54,533 bases of DNA from Paracoccaceae bacterium (GTDB lineage: Bacteria; Pseudomonadota; Alphaproteobacteria; Rhodobacterales; Rhodobacteraceae): NCBI GenBank assembly GCA_030148745.1, contig JASBSV010000018.1, positions 1-54,533 of the forward strand. The letters run 5' to 3'. The notes beneath the pieces are model-generated. The model saw only the letters and a list, made by a program, of their open reading frames with translations, was not told where the DNA came from and made no database searches. Below, piece by piece: positions 40,333 to 48,529 of this stretch. The translations under genes were made by a program, and so were the position numbers. Numbering within the stretch: position 1 is the stretch's first letter; every line of letters begins with the position of its first letter.

Positions 40333-41790
40333 ATGATAAATCGCCGAAAAACCCTGACCGGCATTGCGGGCATGGCCGGGTTGGGGGCTGCCGGCCTTAC
40401 AGCAGGCGCGGCCAATGCGGTGGACGCTGGGGCACTTCACACCTATGCGGCGCAAAAGGCCCGGGGCTTGGCTGCGGGGCGCCCCCTTGCGCTGCGGCTT
40501 TTGATCCCCTTCGGAAGCGGTGACAATGTCCTGCCCGTTGCCTCGGCCTTCAAGGCCGCCACCGGCATCGACGTGCGGCTGATCGAAGTGCCGGTCGATG
40601 ATATCAACACCCAGCTCGCGCTGGACTGGATGAGCGGGCGGCGCGAGTATGATCTGGCGCTTCCCGCCACTTTCGGACTGCCTGATCTGGTATCCTCGGG
40701 GGCGGTCCTTCCCCTCACGGAACTGGCCGCCCGGCATGAACCCGCGGGATTTCGAGACGGCATTCTCTATCAGATCGGCGATAGTTTTGACGATGAAATC
40801 TATGGTTTCCAATCGGATGGCGACACCTATGTCATGTTTTATCACAGCGATTTTCTGAACGATCCCGAAGAACAGGCGCGCTATGGCGATACCTTTGGCA
40901 CCGCGCTAGACGTGCCGCTGACCTGGGCCGAGCTTGACCGTCAGATCGCCTGGTTCAACCGCCCCGATCAGGGGCGCTGCGGCGGTCTTTTGTTTCGCAC
41001 TTCGGGCTATGTGGCTTGGGAATGGTGGGTGCGCTTTCATGCCAAAGGTGTCTGGCCACTCTCGCCGGATCTTGAACCGCAAATCGCAGGTGACGCCGGG
41101 GTTGAGGCGCTTGAGGCGCTGATCCGGGTGACCGAACACCTGTGCGAGGGCGTCGATCATTTCGGGCTTTTTGACAATTGGGCACGTTATTCCCGCGGTG
41201 ATGTTTATTGCAACATCGGCTGGGGCGGGTCGCAAAAATACCTCAACGGCCCCGGCAGCGCCATGCGCGGCCGCATGGTCTATGGCCCCACACCGGGCGG
41301 GGTTGTGGCGGATGAATTGCTGGTAACGCCCTATTTCAATTGGGGCTGGAACTATGTCGTAACCAGCAACAGCACTGAGCCCGAGATCGCCTATCTTTAT
41401 GCGCTTTTCGCGTCGAGCCCGGAAATGACTACCCGCGCGATCCGCCAGCAGGGCGGATATTTCGACCCTTTTCGACCTGAACATTACAGCGACGCCAAAA
41501 TCCGCAAGATTTATTCTCAGGCCTTTCTGGATGTGCATCGGGCAAGTTTGCGCGGCTCGATCCCCGATCTTTATCTGGCCCATCAATCGGAATATTTCCG
41601 TGTTCTGAGCGAATGGCTGACCCGCGCTCTGAAGCGGTCGGTCAGCCCGCAACAGGCGCTGCGCCGGGTCGCCCAAAGCTGGCAATTGATCAACAACCGG
41701 TCCGCCCCCGAAAAACAGCGCGAACGCTGGCGGCAGCTTCGCCTCAAATACCCGCGCCATGTGCGCAGACGGCTGCGCGATCTCAGCTAA
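40333..41790 (+). CDS. Extracellular solute-binding protein, family 1, orphan
   Basis: 485 residues. A signal peptide with paired arginines (MINRRKTLTGIAGMAGLGAAGL) suggests Tat or Sec export. The body is a CUT1-type binding protein (ALRLLIPFGSGDNVLPVASAFKAATGIDVRLIEVP; QSDGDTYVMFYHSDFL; NIGWGGSQKYLNG; LYALFASSPEMTTRAI). The C-terminal 60 residues are strongly basic and longer than usual. No permease or ATPase gene is adjacent: the divergent neighbour is a histidine kinase, so a sensory role is plausible. Alternatively the transporter is elsewhere. The ATG at 40333 lacks a clear ribosome binding site. Next on the same strand is hemN, 99 bp away with its own FNR-box promoter. Confidence 0.85.
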   Translation: MINRRKTLTGIAGMAGLGAAGLTAGAANAVDAGALHTYAAQKARGLAAGRPLALRLLIPFGSGDNVLPVASAFKAATGIDVRLIEVPVDDINTQLALDWMSGRREYDLALPATFGLPDLVSSGAVLPLTELAARHEPAGFRDGILYQIGDSFDDEIYGFQSDGDTYVMFYHSDFLNDPEEQARYGDTFGTALDVPLTWAELDRQIAWFNRPDQGRCGGLLFRTSGYVAWEWWVRFHAKGVWPLSPDLEPQIAGDAGVEALEALIRVTEHLCEGVDHFGLFDNWARYSRGDVYCNIGWGGSQKYLNGPGSAMRGRMVYGPTPGGVVADELLVTPYFNWGWNYVVTSNSTEPEIAYLYALFASSPEMTTRAIRQQGGYFDPFRPEHYSDAKIRKIYSQAFLDVHRASLRGSIPDLYLAHQSEYFRVLSEWLTRALKRSVSPQQALRRVAQSWQLINNRSAPEKQRERWRQLRLKYPRHVRRRLRDLS

Positions 41791-41841
41791 CAGGTCGGGC
41801 CGGTTCCATGCATGTGCAGCGACGTTATTTTCGCCCGTCAT

Positions 41842-41855
41842 TTGATCTCGATCAA
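41842..41855. promoter_or_regulatory. FNR/FnrL box upstream of hemN
   Basis: TTGATCTCGATCAA is a perfect TTGAT-N4-ATCAA FNR-type site. It ends 34 bp before the hemN ATG, as expected for activation under low oxygen by an FNR/FnrL homologue. Confidence 0.9.
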
Positions 41856-41889
41856 AGAGGCGGGCAAGAAAACTTGATACCCGGGCGAT

Positions 41890-43245
41890 ATGGAAAATAT
41901 CGACCATCTGAGCGCGCTGGGACTGTTCGATGCCCGGGTCCCGCGTTACACCAGCTATCCCACCGCACCGGCCTTTTCGACCGCAACAAACGCGGCGTTT
42001 CAAAAGCAGGCGTTGCAGGGGCTTGACCCCGATCTGCCCGTCTCGGTCTATGTTCACATCCCGTTTTGCGAAAGATTATGCTGGTTTTGCGCCTGTCGGA
42101 CCCAAGGCACACGCACGCTTAGCCCGGTAGAAAACTATATCGAAACATTGAAACAAGAGCTGCGGCTTTTGGCGGATCGTCTTCCGCCGGGGCTGCGCAT
42201 GGGGCGCCTGCATTGGGGCGGCGGCACGCCGACAATTCTGCCGCCTGAGATGATCACGGATCTGGCGCAGGCAATAAAGGCAGCGATCCCGCCGGCCGAG
42301 CCATTCGAGTTTTCGGTCGAAATCGACCCGACCATGGTGGATGAGGCAAAGATTTCCGCGCTCGCCGCGCAGGGAATGAACCGCGCCAGCATCGGCATTC
42401 AGGACTTTTCGTCGAAGGTGCAGGACGCGATCGGGCGCGAGCAGCCCTATGCGCTGACCGAAAACTGCGTGCGCGCCCTTCGTCAGGCGGGGATCGGGTC
42501 GCTTAACACCGATCTCGTCTATGGGCTGCCGCATCAGAGTGAGCAGACGATCGCAAGCTCAATCGACAAGGTTCTGGCGCTGGATCCCGACCGCGTGGCG
42601 CTTTTCGGCTACGCCCATGTCCCGCATATGGCCAAACGTCAAAAGCTGATCGACGAAACCGCGCTGCCCGATGACAGGATGCGTTATCGGCTGGCGCAAG
42701 GGGCGGCCGAGCGGTTTCAGGCGGCCGGCTATGACGCCATCGGCATCGACCATTTTGCCAGGCCCGACGACGGTTTGGCACGCGCCGCACGCGACGGCAC
42801 CCTGCGCCGCAATTTTCAGGGCTACACGACCGATACCTGCCCCACACTGATAGGTTTGGGCGCCTCGTCGATATCGCGCTTTGCCCAGGGCTATGTTCAG
42901 AACGCCGCCGCGACCGGGGCCTATGTCCAGCGCATTCAGGAAGGTCAACTGCCCGGCTTTCGCGGCCATGAGCACGGCGGCCAGGATATGATGCGCGCCC
43001 GGGCCATCGAAATGCTGATGTGCGATTTCAGGATCGACTTTCGCGCGCTGCAATCCGCCTTTGGCCGCGATGTTGCGGCGCTGGCCCCGATCCATGACCG
43101 GATCGCCGAAACCTTTGCCGGGCTCGTCTCACTGACCGAAACGGCGCTCGAGATCCTGCCGCAAGGGCGGCCGGTCACACGCATGATCGCGGGGCACTAC
43201 GATGAATATGCGGGCGGCAACGCTCTGTTTTCCAAGGCGTCCTGA
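41890..43245 (+). CDS. hemN: Oxygen-independent coproporphyrinogen III oxidase
   Basis: 451-residue radical-SAM enzyme that decarboxylates coproporphyrinogen III to protoporphyrinogen IX without O2. The cluster motif is PFCERLCWFCAC (C-x3-C-x2-C plus the extra Cys typical of true HemN). Also present are PRYTSYPTAPAF at the N-terminus, HWGGGTPTILPP, SIGIQDF and LIGLGASSISRF. The length and the extra N-terminal segment distinguish it from HemW-type proteins. A perfect FNR box lies upstream. ubiT, ubiU and ubiV follow closely and are probably cotranscribed, joining anaerobic heme and quinone synthesis. Confidence 0.96.
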   Translation: MENIDHLSALGLFDARVPRYTSYPTAPAFSTATNAAFQKQALQGLDPDLPVSVYVHIPFCERLCWFCACRTQGTRTLSPVENYIETLKQELRLLADRLPPGLRMGRLHWGGGTPTILPPEMITDLAQAIKAAIPPAEPFEFSVEIDPTMVDEAKISALAAQGMNRASIGIQDFSSKVQDAIGREQPYALTENCVRALRQAGIGSLNTDLVYGLPHQSEQTIASSIDKVLALDPDRVALFGYAHVPHMAKRQKLIDETALPDDRMRYRLAQGAAERFQAAGYDAIGIDHFARPDDGLARAARDGTLRRNFQGYTTDTCPTLIGLGASSISRFAQGYVQNAAATGAYVQRIQEGQLPGFRGHEHGGQDMMRARAIEMLMCDFRIDFRALQSAFGRDVAALAPIHDRIAETFAGLVSLTETALEILPQGRPVTRMIAGHYDEYAGGNALFSKAS

Positions 43246-43279
43246 GAATGCCCGGCGCCACCCCAGAAGAGGCAGGACC

Positions 43280-43798
43280 ATGACCGCCGCACCAGCTCGC
43301 GCCAGCCGCATGGCCACGCTCGGCGCGGTCCTGCCAATGCCGCTGTTTGTGCTGCAGCCAGTGCTGCGCCGGATCGCGCGCCGGATTACCCGGGAACATG
43401 CAGAGGTTTTTGCCCGGCTTGGCCCGCACACGCAGACCGGCTTTGTCATCGATCCGGTCGATTTTCCTTTTGCATTGTTTCTGCGGCCGGAGCCGCAGGC
43501 GCCCGACTTCCGGGCCGTAAGGCGCGCGCATCTGCCCGCGCATGAGGCGCGGATTTCCGGAAGTTTCCTGACCCTTTTACGCCTGATCGATGCCGATGTT
43601 GATGGCGATGCGCTGTTTTTCTCGCGCGATCTTGTCATCTCGGGAAATACCGAGGCGGTCGTCAGTCTCAGAAACGCGCTCGACGATGTTGAAGGCTCGA
43701 TCGCCGCTGACGTCGCCGAGATGTTCGGCCCCCTCGGCCGGATCGCGCTGCGCAAGCTGCGGCAGGCGGCCCATGCATCCCCCCCAACCGAAGGTTGA
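43280..43798 (+). CDS. ubiT: UbiT, SCP2-domain lipid-binding factor for O2-independent ubiquinone synthesis
   Basis: 172 residues. An N-terminal hydrophobic helix region (ATLGAVLPMPLFVLQPVLRRIARRI) leads into a small SCP2 sterol-carrier-type domain (about 40-140: FVIDPVDFPFALFLRPE, ARISGSFLTLLRLIDADVDGDALFFSRDLVISGNTEAVV). In E. coli UbiT binds ubiquinone intermediates and works with UbiU and UbiV. The identification rests on the domain plus the immediate ubiU/ubiV neighbours. The ATG at 43280 has AGGA upstream; ubiU starts 4 bp after the stop. Confidence 0.92.
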   Translation: MTAAPARASRMATLGAVLPMPLFVLQPVLRRIARRITREHAEVFARLGPHTQTGFVIDPVDFPFALFLRPEPQAPDFRAVRRAHLPAHEARISGSFLTLLRLIDADVDGDALFFSRDLVISGNTEAVVSLRNALDDVEGSIAADVAEMFGPLGRIALRKLRQAAHASPPTEG

Positions 43799-43802
43799 TC
43801 CG

Positions 43803-44801
43803 ATGACTGTCGCGGAACTCATCTGCCCCGCCGGAACGCCGGCCTCGCTGCGCACCGCCGTAGATGCGGGCGCCGACGCGGTTTATTGCGGCTTTCAAAA
43901 CGCAACGAATGCGCGAAACTTTCCGGGGCTGAATTTTTCGCCCGATGAACTGGCCGCCTCGGTGCGATATGCCCATGAGCAGGGAACGAAAGTTCTGCTG
44001 GCGCTCAACACCTATCCGCCGGACGGGAAATTTGACCTCTGGAAAGAAGCCGCCGATCTTGGCGCCAGACTGGGCATTGATGCCTATATCGTCGCCGATG
44101 TCGGCGTTGCCGAGTATATTCGGCAAAACCATCCCGGCATCCGGCTGCATCTGTCAGTTCAGGCCGCCGCCTCAAGCCCCGAGGCGATCCGCTATTACGT
44201 GCGCGAATTCGCAGTTAAACGCGTCGTGCTGCCGCGTATCCTGACAATTCCCGAAATTCGCGAGATCAAATCCGAGATCCCCTGCGAGATCGAAACCTTT
44301 ATCTTCGGCAATCACGGCCTGATGGTCGAAGGGCGTTGCAGCCTGACCAATTATGCCACCGGCCTGTCGACCAATATGGACGGCGTCTGTTCGCCCGCCG
44401 CCGAGGTTCACTATGTCCGCGACGACCAGGAAAACCTGTCTACCCGGCTGGGCGAATTTACCATCGACCGTTTTGGCGCGGGCGAAAAGGCCGGTTATCC
44501 GACAATTTGCAAAGGCCGCTATACCACCGCGCAGCGGCAGGGCGGCTATTACGCCTTTGAAGAGCCGATCAGCCTGAACCTTGCGCGGCTATTGCCCGAT
44601 CTGATTGATGCGGGCGTCAACGCCTTCAAGATCGAAGGCCGCCAGAGATCGCGCGCCTATGTCCGCGAGGTGGTGAGCTCTTTTCGCTATGCGGTCGATC
44701 AGATCCGCGCCGGCAACAAGCCCGATCTGGCCGATCTGGTCGCCCTGACCGAAGGGCAAAAAGAAACCCAGGGCGCGTTCAGAACAAAGAAATGGCGTTA
44801 A
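43803..44801 (+). CDS. ubiU: UbiU, U32-family subunit of O2-independent ubiquinone hydroxylase
   Basis: 332 residues with the peptidase U32 barrel (LICPAGTPASLRTAVDAGADAVYCG; FGNHGLMVEGRCSLTNYATG; NAFKIEGRQRS). UbiU and UbiV form a [4Fe-4S] heterodimer that hydroxylates ubiquinone precursors without oxygen. Compared with the E. coli ligands (Cys169, 176, 193, 232, from memory), Cys179, Cys196 and Cys236 are present here, but the position seven residues before Cys179 is Gly172, so the first ligand seems missing or shifted. The ATG at 43803 is chosen because it begins right after ubiT; the longer ORF runs antiparallel to nothing known. Cotranscribed with ubiV. Confidence 0.92.
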   Translation: MTVAELICPAGTPASLRTAVDAGADAVYCGFQNATNARNFPGLNFSPDELAASVRYAHEQGTKVLLALNTYPPDGKFDLWKEAADLGARLGIDAYIVADVGVAEYIRQNHPGIRLHLSVQAAASSPEAIRYYVREFAVKRVVLPRILTIPEIREIKSEIPCEIETFIFGNHGLMVEGRCSLTNYATGLSTNMDGVCSPAAEVHYVRDDQENLSTRLGEFTIDRFGAGEKAGYPTICKGRYTTAQRQGGYYAFEEPISLNLARLLPDLIDAGVNAFKIEGRQRSRAYVREVVSSFRYAVDQIRAGNKPDLADLVALTEGQKETQGAFRTKKWR

Positions 44802-44802
44802 G

Positions 44803-45726
44803 ATGATGACACCCAGATTGACACTCGGGCCCGTTGCCTATCACTGGCCCGCCGACAAGAAGATCGACTTTTATGCCAAGATCGCCGATGAGGCGCCGAT
44901 TGATACGGTCTATCTGGGCGAGGTTATCTGTTCCAAACGCGCGCCATTTTTCGACCAGCATTACAGCGAGGTGGCCGAGCGACTGATCCGCGGGGGCAAG
45001 ACGGTCGTCTTTTCTTCTCTCGCCGAAGTGATGCTTAAACGCGAGCGCAAAGCGACCAAAGCCCTGAGCGAATTGGAAGACTATGAGATTGAGATCAACA
45101 ATGCTGCGGGGCTTTTGACGATTGACGGGCGCGCGCATCGCATCGGGCCCTTCATGAACGTTTATAACTCGCAGACCCTAGGCTATTTCGCCCACCGCGG
45201 CGCAAATCATGTCTGCCTGCCGGTCGAACTGCCTTCGTCATCGGCGGCCCTTCTTGCGCGCACTGCGTCGGAACTTGGCGTCGGTATCGAGGTTCAGGTA
45301 TTCGGCCGCGCCTCGCTTGCCGTCTCGGCGCGCTGCTATCACGCCCGGGCCCATGGCCGAACCAAGGACAATTGCCAGTTCGTCTGCGAAGAAGATCCCG
45401 ACGGAATGCCCCTGACCACGCAGGACAATCAGCCATTTTTGCGCATCAACGGGATTCAGACCCTGTCACACAGCTATGTCAATCTGACCGATGAAATACC
45501 GGCCATGGTCGATATGGGGATCACCGATTTCCGTCTGATGCCGCAGGACATCGACATGATCGAGATTGCCAAGGCCTTTGCCGCCGTCCTGCATGGCGAG
45601 ATCGCGCCGCAAACCGCGCGGGAGCGTATCAACGCGCTTGAAATCGGCGCGCCTTTTTCAAACGGGTTCTGGCACGGTCAGGCCGGGCATCGCCGGATCG
45701 AGGCGATGGGCCGCTCTCTCGGCTAA
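44803..45726 (+). CDS. ubiV: UbiV, U32-family subunit of O2-independent ubiquinone hydroxylase
   Basis: 307 residues. All four [4Fe-4S] ligand cysteines of the family can be placed: Cys43 (YLGEVICSKR) and the C-x12-C-x3-C set in SARCYHARAHGRTKDNCQFVC, the same spacing as Cys180/193/197 of E. coli UbiV. LTLGPVAYHWP at the N-terminus and NGFWHGQAGHRRIE near the C-terminus are typical. The ATG lies one base after the ubiU stop, so translation is coupled. Last gene of the hemN-ubiTUV unit; convergent with the DUF2478 gene, 20 bp away. Confidence 0.95.
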   Translation: MMTPRLTLGPVAYHWPADKKIDFYAKIADEAPIDTVYLGEVICSKRAPFFDQHYSEVAERLIRGGKTVVFSSLAEVMLKRERKATKALSELEDYEIEINNAAGLLTIDGRAHRIGPFMNVYNSQTLGYFAHRGANHVCLPVELPSSSAALLARTASELGVGIEVQVFGRASLAVSARCYHARAHGRTKDNCQFVCEEDPDGMPLTTQDNQPFLRINGIQTLSHSYVNLTDEIPAMVDMGITDFRLMPQDIDMIEIAKAFAAVLHGEIAPQTARERINALEIGAPFSNGFWHGQAGHRRIEAMGRSLG

Positions 45727-45746
45727 TCCGCGCCGCTATGGCACTA

Positions 45747-46268
45747 TCAGGGCGCACTGATTGCACCGCGGCTTCTTTCCAGCGCCCATTCCTCAATCGT
45801 CTCAACGACCGCCGGCAATTTTCTGGCGGCCCCGGCTGTGAATTCAACGAACGCGGCCTCATTCATCCCGTTGACCGCCGTAATTACCGGCAGTTCCAGT
45901 GAGAGAGCCTCGGCAATCAGATCGCGAAATCCGCGTCCGTCTGCCTCGTGCTTGCCGAATTTGTTGAGGATCAGGATATCCGTCGCCTCGCTCAGCCGCG
46001 CCTGCACCTCGACGACCGACTGTTCAAGCGCTGCCGGGTCGAGCCTGCAGCCACGTGCCTCGGGACCAAGCGATTGCGAGATGCGGATCGTCGGACCATC
46101 GGGCAGAACCCGCACATCCATATCGCAGCCCCGGCAATCGGGCCGGTCGGTATTTGTCTGAATAATGCCCGCCAGCCGAAGACCCTTTTGCAACAGCCGC
46201 TCGGCAACCTCAGCCAAAAGGATATCTGTCTTTCCCTGCTCGCTTGTGCTGATATAGCAAATGTCCAT
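45747..46268 (-). CDS. DUF2478 P-loop-like protein
   Basis: 173 residues. The N-terminus ICYISTSEQGKTDILLAEVAERL resembles a P-loop region in which the canonical GKS/T is GKT. GIIQTNTDRPDCRGCDMDVRVLPDG and DILILNKFGKHEADGRGFRDLI are characteristic of DUF2478 proteins, annotated as possible NTPases and often found near molybdenum-enzyme or molybdate-transport genes. It is near the Mo-hydroxylase cluster at the right end, consistent with a role around molybdenum metabolism, but this is only context. The ATG at 46268 is used; the ribosome binding site is weak. Confidence 0.8.
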   Translation of the reverse strand: MDICYISTSEQGKTDILLAEVAERLLQKGLRLAGIIQTNTDRPDCRGCDMDVRVLPDGPTIRISQSLGPEARGCRLDPAALEQSVVEVQARLSEATDILILNKFGKHEADGRGFRDLIAEALSLELPVITAVNGMNEAAFVEFTAGAARKLPAVVETIEEWALERSRGAISAP

Positions 46269-46353
46269 GCGCGCCTGCCTGTATGACCGATCGGGGCGTT
46301 CTCAACCCCGCTTCAGCCTATACAAAATCCAGCCCCCCGAGTGAACCGGTAAT

Positions 46354-46375
46354 CCCCCCGCAATGCGAAGGGGGG
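46354..46375 (-). terminator. G/C hairpin after the uronate dehydrogenase-like gene
   Basis: CCCCCC (46354-46359) and GGGGGG (46370-46375) can form a 6-bp stem with a 10-nt loop, some 20 bp after the end of the minus-strand gene. No T-run follows, so termination is only suggested. Confidence 0.4.
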
Positions 46376-46397
46376 GCGTGACATCCGGGCCGCGCCC

Positions 46398-47234
46398 TCA
46401 GATTTTCTTCTTGTCGTCGATGATATTCATCGTCGCAAGACCGCTTTCACCAAGTGCAATCGCGGCAAAGGGGCCGCCATGGCGCATCTGCGCGGGATCG
46501 GCGGGGTCTGCGGGCGGGGCTTCGGCCAATATCGACGCTGCGAATTCTTCGGCGTTGTCCTTTGGACGATATCCCAGATAGCTGGCACCGCTGTTATCGA
46601 CCGGTGCGCGATCATTGTTCGAGACGCCGTAAACAATGCTGAAACCCGTGGTCGGCGCGTCGATCGCACGGCGGACCAGCTGAATAAGATCATCATAGCT
46701 GAGCCAGCTTCCCAGCGCGCGCGCATTGGTCACCTGAGCGCAGGAGAGGATGCGCATACAGACCGCTTCGACCTGATGCTTTTCCCAATACATCCGGCCC
46801 AGATCCTCGGCAAAACATTTGGCAAGGCCATAATAGGTGTCGGGCCGGTGCGGGGCGTCAATGCCGATGAAATCCTGTTTGGGATGCATCCCGACCGCAT
46901 GGATGGAACTGGCGTAAACCACACGCCTGACACCGTGCTGAAAGGCCGCTTCCCAGATGTTATAGGCTCCGACAATATTGGGGCCAAGAATTTGCTCGAA
47001 CGGGGCCTCATCGCCGATGGCGCCGAAATGCACGACCATATCCGCCCCTTCGAGCAGCGCGTGAATCTCATCATAGACCGCAAGATCGGCGCGCTGATAA
47101 CGCTCTCCCGGGTAAAGTTTTCCGATATCATCGACAATGTCGGAAGAGACAAACTCCTCCGCCAGTTTCGAGAGCGGCTCGCGAAGATATGAGCCAAGCC
47201 GTCCGGCGGCGCCTGTCAAAATAAGTTTTTTCAT
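46398..47234 (-). CDS. NAD-dependent uronate dehydrogenase-like SDR/epimerase
   Basis: 278 residues, extended short-chain dehydrogenase. The NAD motif is LTGAAGRLG (TGxxGxxG), the catalytic set is SSIHAVG with YYGLAK (YxxxK). FEQILGPNIVGAYNIWEAA, SCAQVTNARALGSWLSYDDL and YLGYRPKDNAEEF agree well with Agrobacterium uronate dehydrogenase, which oxidises glucuronate and galacturonate to aldarolactones. Since it lies in a hydantoinase/flavoprotein operon, another polyhydroxy or acid substrate is possible. The ATG at 47234 has GGGAGAG upstream. Last gene of the minus-strand catabolic operon, 68 bp after the flavoprotein gene. Confidence 0.82.
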   Translation of the reverse strand: MKKLILTGAAGRLGSYLREPLSKLAEEFVSSDIVDDIGKLYPGERYQRADLAVYDEIHALLEGADMVVHFGAIGDEAPFEQILGPNIVGAYNIWEAAFQHGVRRVVYASSIHAVGMHPKQDFIGIDAPHRPDTYYGLAKCFAEDLGRMYWEKHQVEAVCMRILSCAQVTNARALGSWLSYDDLIQLVRRAIDAPTTGFSIVYGVSNNDRAPVDNSGASYLGYRPKDNAEEFAASILAEAPPADPADPAQMRHGGPFAAIALGESGLATMNIIDDKKKI

Positions 47235-47302
47235 CCTAGCTCTCCCACGGTCTTTATAAAGTGGCCCTGCCGTCGATGCGGCGCCCGGCGATCACCCGGG
47301 CT

Positions 47303-48529
47303 TCATATCACGGCTTTCTCTGCGAATGGCCGGTTGTTGACAATCCTTTCATAACCGAAGGGCGTCAAATCGAGGCTGCGATATTCGCCATAGGTCAGAA
47401 ACTCGGCCGTTCCGCGCCCCAGTGCCGGCGACTGCTGAAGCCCGTGGCCTGAAAATCCGTTCAGGAAGATGAAGTTCTCAACCTCGGTATGCGGCCCCAT
47501 GATCGCGTTGTGATCAAAGGTGTTATAGGCATAGTGACCCGCCCATTCGTTGATCAGCCTGATCGCCTCGAACTGGGGGATGCGCGTGGCCAGAACAGGC
47601 CAGATGTGGTCTTCCCAGAGCGCGTGGTCCATCATGAAATCATCATAATCGACCGCCGGATCGATGGCGCTATGGCCGCCGGCCAGATATGTCGTCTTTC
47701 CGTCCTGGCGCATATGAACGCCCGATGGATCAATCGTCAACGGCAGTTCCCGGTCCAGCGGCGTTTCGGCCGAAAAGATATAGGTGAACCGCTTGCGCGG
47801 CTCGACCGGAATTTCGATCCCGGCCATGCGCGAGGTGCGTACCGCCCGCGGTCCTGACGCATTGACGACATGGCCGCAGGAGACCACCTCGCCCGATTTC
47901 AGCGTGACGCTTTCAACCCGCGTACCGGCGGCGTTCTTGGTCATGGCCACGACTTCGTTTGCGACAAACTCGATCCCGCGTTCCCGCGACGAGCGGCGCC
48001 ACCAGTCAAAGACGGCAACACAATCCCAATAGCCTTCGTCCACCTTGTTGTGACTGCCGAGCACAATGTCGTCGAGATTGTAGAACGGATAGTCGCGCCT
48101 GATCTCTTCGGGGGTCATCAGCCTGGTACCTGCCCCGGCGGCCACCTGAACGGCATGACTTTCGCGCAGGACCTGCGCAAAATTTTCGTTATCGGCCAGA
48201 TACATATAGCCGTAACTCTGGATTGAAAGCTGCGGAACGCGGCTGTCATTTCCCATATAGCTGCGAAAGTTTTTCACGAAATCGGCAGCGAACTGCGAAA
48301 TTCGCACGTTCAACTCGTTGCTGAACTGCTGGCGCATGCAGGAATTGGTGTGCGAGGTCGAGGCGTTTTCATAACTGGGATCGCGTTCCAGCACCAGAAC
48401 CGAGCCGGTGAAATCGGGATTGTCCGACAAAAACCACGCGGTTGACGAGCCATACATGGCACCGCCGACAATGATGACGTCATAGGATGATTTGGTCGGG
48501 GTCTGCGCCCATCCGGTTGCTAAAGTCAA
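47303..48529 (-). CDS. FAD-dependent oxidoreductase, DAO/sarcosine-oxidase type
   Basis: 408 residues. The dinucleotide-binding start is DVIIVGGAMYGSSTAWFL, then LVLERDPSYENASTSHTNSCMRQQF, and a C-terminal FAD region with FIFLNGFSGHGLQQSPALGRGTAEFL. This fold oxidises amino acids or N-methyl amines such as sarcosine; the substrate is not evident. The start is a TTG at 48529 whose bases overlap the hyuB stop (TTGA), with GGAGAG at good spacing. The overlap places it in one translationally coupled operon with hyuA and hyuB. Confidence 0.9.
   Translation of the reverse strand: MTLATGWAQTPTKSSYDVIIVGGAMYGSSTAWFLSDNPDFTGSVLVLERDPSYENASTSHTNSCMRQQFSNELNVRISQFAADFVKNFRSYMGNDSRVPQLSIQSYGYMYLADNENFAQVLRESHAVQVAAGAGTRLMTPEEIRRDYPFYNLDDIVLGSHNKVDEGYWDCVAVFDWWRRSSRERGIEFVANEVVAMTKNAAGTRVESVTLKSGEVVSCGHVVNASGPRAVRTSRMAGIEIPVEPRKRFTYIFSAETPLDRELPLTIDPSGVHMRQDGKTTYLAGGHSAIDPAVDYDDFMMDHALWEDHIWPVLATRIPQFEAIRLINEWAGHYAYNTFDHNAIMGPHTEVENFIFLNGFSGHGLQQSPALGRGTAEFLTYGEYRSLDLTPFGYERIVNNRPFAEKAVI

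Noticed and set aside
47235-47302. Possible gene remnant or terminator between the flavoprotein and udh-like genes
   Set aside because: A short readable stretch and a 6-bp hairpin (47283-47301) without T-run are too little to call either a remnant or a terminator.
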